The translations under genes were made by a program, and so were the position numbers. A stretch of DNA of 37,586 nucleotides from a virus: positions 1-37,586 of IMG/VR virus record IMGVR_UViG_3300030110_001412; one strand, 5' to 3'. This document shows, piece after piece, positions 32,770 through 37,586 of the stretch. Below the pieces are notes generated by a model. The model was not told the origin of the DNA. It ran no database searches and was given only the letters and a program-made list of their open reading frames with translations. Each line of letters begins with the position of its first letter. Position 1 is the stretch's first letter.

Positions 32770-33887
32770 TAAAACACCTCAAAAGCTCTTAGACTATCTA
32801 ATACATCCATACTTTCTTGCGTAAATTGATTAACTTTTTCACTAATTGAAACTCTATCTAATCCACTTACTGTTACATCTCCAAAATCAGCGTTTCGTAA
32901 AATATCAGCGGCTACTAATTTTTTACAAACTTCTGTAATTAAAGCACCTTCTCTTGTGTCGGTGTGTATATCTTTTCCGTACAGATAATCTACTTTGATT
33001 GGTTGTGTAAACTCTCCCCCACCAAATCTAAATAATGGTGCATTATAAGATGTAAATCTAGCTGGTAATAAGAAATATCTTGAAAAATGTAACATGCCTG
33101 TATCTTTTATTAAAAAGAAATCACTTTTTCTACCTTGGGTTTTAGCTTCATAATTTCCACCATCCCAAATTTTAAAGTTTACAATCTTATAAGGGTCGGC
33201 TTTATCAAGCTTAAAACCATTAATATTAAACTCATGATATTCGTTATATGCAATATTAGGTCTCCACGACTTTCTTGTTATGTGGTCTATCTTACTTTCT
33301 GCTTCATTTATTAAAGTTTCTACAGTTTTTAAAGATGGTGTTGTGCTACTTGTAAAGTTATCACTACCTAACACACCCTCTAGTTGTAAAAGACTGTATA
33401 CATCAGGAGGGGCACAATAAGTATTAATCCCTCTCTTTTTAATGCTTTTTATTGAAGGTGCTGTGGTGACAGAAGTTGGACTACTTATACGTATCCAAAA
33501 AGCACTTTCACTATCAATAGTTGTAGTCGCCCAATTGGCAAGTCTGCCTACAGGTATTTGTTCTGCTCCGTCCCCTGAAAAACTATACATAGTATCTTCA
33601 TTGTCATCTGGGTCAACCTGATATGATGCTGATAAAGGTGTAAATTCAGTAAATGCTGAACCATTCCAATATTCATATTTTAGTGTACCTAAGCTACCAT
33701 TACCTGCTAACTCAAATACTGCCATATCAAATCTAGAAGCGTCTCCTAAATATAAAAAATCATCAGTACCTTCTAGCACTGAAAATGCAGTTCCCCCTGG
33801 TGATTGAGCTTCTAATGTTCTATCAGTAAATGAACTGCCGTCAAAAACTTCTACAAAGTCAAAATATGGTGTTGCCGATGTTGGCAT
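32769..33887 (-). CDS. Head-tail connector with an extra N-terminal beta domain
   Basis: The 372-residue protein has two parts. Residues 1-150 are a beta domain with FVEVFDGSSF, LKYEYWNGSAFTEF and SAFWIRISSP, repeats typical of phage decoration or Ig-like modules. Residues 155-372 begin DVYSLLQLEGVL and have a helix ETLINEAESKIDHITRKSW, as in gp6-type head completion proteins that dock under the portal. GGAGG precedes the ATG. The fusion of a display domain to a connector is unusual. It lies before the terminator candidate. Confidence 0.65.
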   Translation of the reverse strand: MPTSATPYFDFVEVFDGSSFTDRTLEAQSPGGTAFSVLEGTDDFLYLGDASRFDMAVFELAGNGSLGTLKYEYWNGSAFTEFTPLSASYQVDPDDNEDTMYSFSGDGAEQIPVGRLANWATTTIDSESAFWIRISSPTSVTTAPSIKSIKKRGINTYCAPPDVYSLLQLEGVLGSDNFTSSTTPSLKTVETLINEAESKIDHITRKSWRPNIAYNEYHEFNINGFKLDKADPYKIVNFKIWDGGNYEAKTQGRKSDFFLIKDTGMLHFSRYFLLPARFTSYNAPLFRFGGGEFTQPIKVDYLYGKDIHTDTREGALITEVCKKLVAADILRNADFGDVTVSGLDRVSISEKVNQFTQESMDVLDSLRAFEVF

Positions 33888-33890
33888 TTT

Positions 33891-34124
33891 TTAAGCCTCC
33901 GAATTATCCTCCGTTATTTCATCTGACTTTTCTTCGGCTATTTCTTCTGCTATATCTTCTGGAACAGTTCCAAGTTTACCTCTTAGGTAAGCTGCCGCCC
34001 CGTCCACTTGTTGTATTCTTGCAATTAATGTTTGTCTTTGGGTATCTAAACTTGCAAGTTGGGTTCTTAGTTCTTGACCCTCTTTTTCTAATGTTTCTAA
34101 ATCTTTTTTAAGCTCTTCTTGCAT
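33891..34124 (-). CDS. Small coiled-coil protein with acidic tail
   Basis: A 77-residue protein: residues 1-45 form a heptad-like helix (LKKDLETLEKEGQELRTQL), and the last 25 residues are almost all Glu, Asp, Ala and Ser. The start overlaps the previous stop as TAATG. Function unknown. Location before the connector suggests a head or neck accessory. Confidence 0.65.
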   Translation of the reverse strand: MQEELKKDLETLEKEGQELRTQLASLDTQRQTLIARIQQVDGAAAYLRGKLGTVPEDIAEEIAEEKSDEITEDNSEA

Positions 34125-34546
34125 TACGCATTTCTCCTAGAACTAATGCCTCTTTTTATAGAGGTTCTTCGTTTTCTTTGTGGTGGTGGTTCGCCCCAAA
34201 TAGGTCTAAGACCATTTAAGAATGGTAGACAATTACTTATATGTAAATAATGCCCCTCTTCTTTTTTTGCTTGCCATACCTCTCTGCATTCCTCAGAAGC
34301 ATCTCTGTATGGTTCCACCATTTCGTTAAAACCACTCACATAAAGTATATCATCACCCGTAAGGATGTTAGTGTTCAGTAAGAAAGGTTTTCCTCTTCTT
34401 AATAAACTCTTGATTTTTCTTTCTATAGTTTTGGTTCTAGAATAATGTTTCTTATAAGTTAAGACTGGAAACTCCACATAATCATCATCTTGCCACCACT
34501 TTGAGTTTTTCCAATAATGTTTATGTGTCTTGCTTTGTATCGGCAT
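34124..34546 (-). CDS. Basic protein of unknown function
   Basis: The first gene after the consensus promoter: 140 residues, basic at both ends (MPIQSKTHKHYWKNSKWW; RKRRTSIKRGISSRRNA). The middle is hydrophobic with FLLNTNILTGDDILYVSG, and two Cys lie at about 97 and 115. GGAG precedes the ATG. No family is recognised. The tyrosine- and tryptophan-rich N-terminus and basic ends would suit nucleic-acid contact. Confidence 0.65.
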   Translation of the reverse strand: MPIQSKTHKHYWKNSKWWQDDDYVEFPVLTYKKHYSRTKTIERKIKSLLRRGKPFLLNTNILTGDDILYVSGFNEMVEPYRDASEECREVWQAKKEEGHYLHISNCLPFLNGLRPIWGEPPPQRKRRTSIKRGISSRRNA

Positions 34547-34557
34547 ATAGTCACTCC

Positions 34558-34577
34558 TATTACTTTGTTCTGTAATA
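34558..34577 (-). repeat. Inverted repeat in the leader of the consensus promoter
   Basis: TATTAC and GTAATA form a perfect 6-bp inverted repeat around AGAACAAA. It starts near the predicted transcription start (about 34574) and ends next to the ribosome site of the gene at 34546. It could be an operator or a weak 5' hairpin controlling translation. Confidence 0.4.
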
Positions 34578-34580
34578 AGT

Positions 34581-34609
34581 ATTATATACCTTTACTATTT
34601 CTATGTCAA
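34581..34609 (-). promoter_or_regulatory. Perfect sigma-70 promoter driving the connector/tail genes
   Basis: The minus strand has TTGACA at 34609-34604 and TATAAT at 34586-34581, exactly 17 nt apart, in one of the few non-coding gaps. Both hexamers are the full consensus for host housekeeping sigma. Transcription would start near 34574 and run into the 140-aa gene and beyond. A TAATA-AG-TATTA inverted repeat overlaps the -10 and start. Confidence 0.88.
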
Positions 34610-34631
34610 TCCCTAAAACATTATCCATGTC

Positions 34632-34642
34632 TTATTATACTA
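34632..34642 (-). promoter_or_regulatory. Promoter-like motif TAGTATAATAA, copy 3
   Basis: Lies 23 nt upstream of the consensus -35 box, so two start points may serve the same operon. It is preceded by the palindrome at 34647-34664. No good -35 box is seen at the right distance, as with copy 1. Confidence 0.55.
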
Positions 34643-34646
34643 TTTT

Positions 34647-34664
34647 TTTAAAGAAATCTTTAAA
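34647..34664 (-). repeat. AT-rich perfect palindrome, operator-like
   Basis: TTTAAAGA and TCTTTAAA form 8-bp arms around a 2-nt centre, overlapping the stop of the coiled-coil gene and sitting just upstream of motif copy 3. A 2-nt loop makes an RNA hairpin unlikely and no T-run follows, so an operator is likelier than a terminator. Confidence 0.5.
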
Positions 34665-35283
34665 CTTCAGACTCTAAACTTTTTTTCATGTGTTCTGCAT
34701 CTAGCATAGTCATATCTATATTTTTCTTTATTGTATCTAGTGGACCATGCACGTTTAATATTTCACTAGGACCATGATGTGGGTTTAACACTTCTGCTCT
34801 TGCTAATAATGATTGGTACATATCTTCTAGTTTATCTGTTTCTACATTTTTAGTATCAAAGCTACCATCATCTAGTTCTTTTTTAAGTTTAGACCATGTT
34901 TCTATTTCTCTTACTCGGTCATTACCAACTCTTTCATGGTTTCTTAATTGCCACTCTAATTTTTCTATTTCTAGTTGCAAGAATTGTTTTTCATATTTAT
35001 CTGTTGTGTTTTCTAGTATTTCTTTTGTTTTCTCTAAAGTAATCTTGTCTTTTCTATATTCAAAAGATAACCATGCTAAGTTTTCATACATACTTGCTTG
35101 TTCTCTTACACATTGCCAATACTTGCCTGCTTTTGTAGGAAAGCTATTGTCATTTAAAACAGAGTAACGCATCTGTGCTTCTGTTCTGTACACTTGTTGT
35201 TTTATATAAGAATCTTCAACTTCTTCACGCAACGCTTCCATTTTCTTTGCGTTTTCGTTATTTAGTGCTGGAAATTCGTTCAT
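34660..35283 (-). CDS. Helical coiled-coil protein of unknown function
   Basis: A 207-residue, almost entirely helical protein rich in Glu and Lys, with heptad-like stretches at about 75-120 (KEILENTTDKYEKQFLQLE). A less helical end contains LNPHHGPSEILNVHGPL. The start overlaps the preceding stop as ATGA. It is the last gene of the right-edge tail or adhesion operon. No family recognised; a tail-fibre assembly chaperone would fit its position, but this is inference. Confidence 0.65.
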   Translation of the reverse strand: MNEFPALNNENAKKMEALREEVEDSYIKQQVYRTEAQMRYSVLNDNSFPTKAGKYWQCVREQASMYENLAWLSFEYRKDKITLEKTKEILENTTDKYEKQFLQLEIEKLEWQLRNHERVGNDRVREIETWSKLKKELDDGSFDTKNVETDKLEDMYQSLLARAEVLNPHHGPSEILNVHGPLDTIKKNIDMTMLDAEHMKKSLESEV

Positions 35284-35546
35284 GGTAATACCACTCTTTC
35301 TGGTTGTGTATCTATACTTCTTGCATCGGTATCCCAGTTTGCTATAACTGTAGTTCTTCTGTCATCTAAAATAGCTTGTGCTTCTGCTTTTGTTTTTTCA
35401 GTTGCACCTACTCTTGTAGCCCAGTTACCTGTTGCCCACTTGTCATTAGTAATAATAATTTTACCATAACTTTTTACATCAAATCTTTTTATTTCATTAC
35501 CTACAAATGTGTTGGCATTTATATTTTCTATTTCCCAATACTTCAT
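35280..35546 (-). CDS. Small protein following the Kelch-like gene
   Basis: An 88-residue protein with strands MKYWEIENINANTFVGNEI and KIIITNDKWATGNWATRVG, then a helix KTKAEAQAILDDRR. The start overlaps the upstream stop as ATGA. It may be a small virion or fibre accessory protein. Unknown family. Confidence 0.65.
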   Translation of the reverse strand: MKYWEIENINANTFVGNEIKRFDVKSYGKIIITNDKWATGNWATRVGATEKTKAEAQAILDDRRTTVIANWDTDARSIDTQPERVVLP

Positions 35547-36466
35547 GTGCTAATTGCCCTTGTAAAACTATATGCATCATCTATATATCCAGCCCCATCT
35601 TCCCTATAACCACCAACTGACATTCCATTTCCTGTAGGACCACCACCATAGTTGTTTCTTGCAGGTTGTGGGTATGTATTGCCTGTAGTCCAGGTACCTG
35701 CACTATATTCATATGTACCACCATCTGGACCACCCGCAGCTTCTCCACAAAAAACTACTAAATCATCTGCACTTGTTTTTCCAAGACAAGCTGGATTTTC
35801 ATCTAATGCTGTTGTGATATCTGTATTTGTAGTCCATGAACCACTTGAGCCAGAACTATAAGTATATTCTTCATTTTTAGCAGACCGTGAACCTGTGCTG
35901 CCTGTAACTGCTGCACCATTTCCTGATGAACCACAAGCGTTATTTGCCAAATAATACCTAGGAGTAAGCATATCTGTACTTTGTAAAGTCCAAGAAGCAC
36001 TTCTCATTATTTCATGTTTTGCATTAGTACTACCATCATAACCTCCACATGCCCAAGCATTATCTTTGTCCTCTGCTGCACCACATAAATGTGCAGCCGC
36101 TACATTGTTTAATGCATCAGCAGTTGCAAAACTACTCCCACTCCATTTTTCACAACCAGTTGAAAATGACCCTCCTCTAGTTCCACTAATACTTATTGCA
36201 CTACTTTGTGTGCCACCACCTGTAGCACCAGAAGCTGCTGCAGCTAATGTTTCTGATAATGTTGTAAAAGAACTTCCATTCCAAGTTTCAACAACATTTG
36301 TCGCAGGATTAGCACCACCAAAAATTAATGCTGCAGAAGCGTTACCAGCAATCACAGTCATATATCTATTGCTGCTAATAGTATCTCCTACATTTGCCCA
36401 TATACCTGGTCCACCTGCTGATGTATAGCTACCGAAACCTAATACTTGATATCCAAACTTAGACAT
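35543..36466 (-). CDS. Kelch-like beta-propeller protein, probable tail adhesin
   Basis: The 307-residue protein has Kelch-type repeats: a Gly-rich strand ending in GG followed by a W or Y with a short polar loop (LIFGGANPATNVVETWNG; WACGGYDGSTNAKHEI; VFCGEAAGGPDGGTYEY; SVGGYREDGAGYIDDAY). It should fold as a propeller, common in phage surface proteins that bind sugars or receptors. Composition is Ser/Gly/Ala-rich with about six Cys. The start shares one base with the previous stop (TAATG). Confidence 0.68.
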   Translation of the reverse strand: MSKFGYQVLGFGSYTSAGGPGIWANVGDTISSNRYMTVIAGNASAALIFGGANPATNVVETWNGSSFTTLSETLAAAASGATGGGTQSSAISISGTRGGSFSTGCEKWSGSSFATADALNNVAAAHLCGAAEDKDNAWACGGYDGSTNAKHEIMRSASWTLQSTDMLTPRYYLANNACGSSGNGAAVTGSTGSRSAKNEEYTYSSGSSGSWTTNTDITTALDENPACLGKTSADDLVVFCGEAAGGPDGGTYEYSAGTWTTGNTYPQPARNNYGGGPTGNGMSVGGYREDGAGYIDDAYSFTRAIST

Positions 36467-37515
36467 TACCCATCCGTACTAGCACTTGATGTGTATTCAA
36501 ATAATATACCAACTAACCTTGCATCTCCTGCCATATCATCATTGCCATCACTTACATCTCTAAATACTTGGAAATATAATAAATCTCCATCAGCACCACT
36601 ACACGCTATATCTCCTGATTTAGCACTAATGAGTAATTCTGTAGCATCACCCTGTGAATCATCTTGGGTTACAACTGCTGTGCCGTATGCGGCATCTATT
36701 TCTTCGTTATCGTTAAGTGATAATACTTGTGTTCCCCATGCTACACCTGTGGTTGCTGCTATACCAATCCAATAGAAGTAAGCATTTATGTTTCCACCAT
36801 CCCATGATTTAGGCATTGCTATAGAAAATTGTGCATGTTCATCAGAATCTTTATCAAAATCTAAAACATGAAAGTCAGGTCTACCATTAGTACCTGCTGC
36901 TACTGTAGTTAAAGCAGCACATCCTGCGTTATCTCTAGGAGTCATAGCTTGTGCTGGAACCCATATATTTTCTACACCTGCTTTTTTAATTAAAGAACCT
37001 TCAATAGTTACTTCACCTGCAGCTGACCTTGCTAGTGTAGTATCTGACGCATTTCCTAATTCAATATTACTACCTACTTTAAGGTCACCTGATACGTCTA
37101 CTCTTGTGCTTGCATTTAAATCAATTATGGCTTCACCGTCTATTTTTAATGTGCCATCTGCTGATTGTTGAATAAATGAAGCTGAATCTCCAAACATAAG
37201 TTTATTTGTACTGTTGATAGTTAGTCCTGTGCCATTTGTATGAGTAATGGTTACATTACCATTATTAAAATTCATTACTCCACCACTAGCTAAGAATAAA
37301 TCAGACCACATAAGGCTAGTTGTACCTAATGCAATACCATCGCTTGTTCCTGGAGTCAACGCATTTTCTACTAATACCATTTCTTTCGAGTTATTAGCAT
37401 GAAAGTTTATAGTATTAGCATCTGCGAAATCTATCTTAGTTTCGTCATCTTCACCGATTTTTATATCAGTTATTAAATTGCTTACTGCTGGGGGTTTATT
37501 TCCTATATATGCCAT
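36466..37515 (-). CDS. Tail fibre or virion surface protein
   Basis: A 349-residue, Asn/Asp/Gly/Thr-rich beta protein. The first 170 residues have short repeats like those of marine phage fibres (DLFLASGGVMNFNNGNVTI; GDLKVGSNIELGNASDTTLA), a likely triple-helix or shaft part. From about 178 (GVENIWVPAQAM) a globular domain with several aromatic strands follows (INAYFYWIGIAA, DLLYFQVFRDV). Similar arrangements are common in uncultured marine phages. GAGG lies between promoter-like copy 4 and the ATG. Confidence 0.65.
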   Translation of the reverse strand: MAYIGNKPPAVSNLITDIKIGEDDETKIDFADANTINFHANNSKEMVLVENALTPGTSDGIALGTTSLMWSDLFLASGGVMNFNNGNVTITHTNGTGLTINSTNKLMFGDSASFIQQSADGTLKIDGEAIIDLNASTRVDVSGDLKVGSNIELGNASDTTLARSAAGEVTIEGSLIKKAGVENIWVPAQAMTPRDNAGCAALTTVAAGTNGRPDFHVLDFDKDSDEHAQFSIAMPKSWDGGNINAYFYWIGIAATTGVAWGTQVLSLNDNEEIDAAYGTAVVTQDDSQGDATELLISAKSGDIACSGADGDLLYFQVFRDVSDGNDDMAGDARLVGILFEYTSSASTDG

Positions 37516-37532
37516 AATAAAGTTCCTCTATT

Positions 37533-37543
37533 TTATTATACTA
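37533..37543 (-). promoter_or_regulatory. Promoter-like motif TAGTATAATAA, copy 4
   Basis: Lies 18-28 nt before the ATG of the fibre-like gene. A possible -35, TTAAGA, is 17 nt upstream. As with copy 2, the predicted leader is very short and starts next to the GAGG ribosome site. Confidence 0.58.
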
Positions 37544-37559
37544 GTTTTACCTTAAATTC

Positions 37560-37586
37560 TTAAAGCTCTACTTCTATATCTGGTGG
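37560..37586 (-). CDS. Possible 3' end of an upstream gene (edge fragment)
   Basis: The last 27 bases read on the minus strand as PPDIEVEL followed by TAA. A second frame (ending in ALRI, stop at 37554-37552) is equally open. Too short to decide which, if either, is real. Confidence 0.25.
   Translation of the reverse strand, partial: PPDIEVEL

Noticed and set aside
34647-34664. Rho-independent terminator at the palindrome
   Set aside because: Arms are AT-only apart from one pair, the loop would be 2 nt, and the following bases on the transcribed strand are A rather than T.
35543-37515. Diversity-generating retroelement acting on the adhesin genes
   Set aside because: No reverse transcriptase gene and no pair of template/variable repeats was found.
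1-37586. tRNA genes, rRNA, insertion sequences or integrase
   Set aside because: Almost all sequence is occupied by coding frames, and none of the remaining gaps has a cloverleaf, terminal inverted repeats or a recombinase motif.

Overview
The window is a contiguous piece of a tailed double-stranded DNA phage genome. It is A+T-rich by eye, very densely packed, and every supported gene lies on the minus strand, so transcription runs from high to low coordinates. No integrase, excisionase, phage repressor, rRNA, tRNA, CRISPR array or insertion sequence is visible. The gene set points to a lytic phage with a long, non-contractile tail (siphovirus-like): tail tube, frameshifted tail chaperone pair and tape measure are present, and no sheath protein is seen. 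PolA, a B12-dependent ribonucleotide reductase, MazG, a PAP2 enzyme and small basic proteins together resemble phages assembled from marine bacterioplankton. The host cannot be identified from the sequence.

Layout in transcription order. (1) 37586-34660: two probable tail or adhesion proteins (one Kelch-like), a small protein and a coiled-coil protein. (2) 34660-34547: a regulatory gap with a perfect TTGACA-N17-TATAAT promoter, a second promoter-like motif and two inverted repeats. (3) 34546-32329: unknown 140-aa protein, coiled-coil protein, head-tail connector and tail terminator candidate. (4) 32296-23614: tail tube, tail assembly chaperones with a -1 frameshift signal, short tape measure, minor tail protein, a 1443-aa hub/fibre with a C-terminal S74-type autochaperone, and a small protein. 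(5) 23614-12096: regulation, replication and recombination: HTH/zinc protein, sigma factor, DnaB-like helicase, primase, SSB-like protein, family A DNA polymerase, nucleases, a DUF3310 protein, a MazG-like protein, RecA/UvsX, a Vsr/DUF559-like nuclease, a Cas4-like nuclease, a TrpF-like protein, a UvsY-like candidate and a RuvC-like resolvase. (6) 12109-1: zinc protein, TerS, TerL, class II RNR, small basic proteins, portal, basic protein, PAP2 protein, zinc ribbon, metallophosphoesterase, a tiny membrane peptide and a membrane protein cut by the left edge. The major capsid protein, maturation protease and lysis genes are not seen and presumably lie outside the window.

Genes abut or overlap almost everywhere through ATGA, TAATG or TTGA junctions. 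There is no stretch of more than 300 bases without a gene. The only gaps that look regulatory are 516-660 (largely filled by a 28-aa ORF), 32297-32328, 34547-34659 and the right edge. Each contains the same 11-mer, TAGTATAATAA on the minus strand. Since the phage encodes its own sigma-like factor (22692-23237), a phage-specific promoter class is the most attractive regulatory idea here. The genes form a self-sufficient replication and recombination set that depends on host RNA polymerase and ribosomes.
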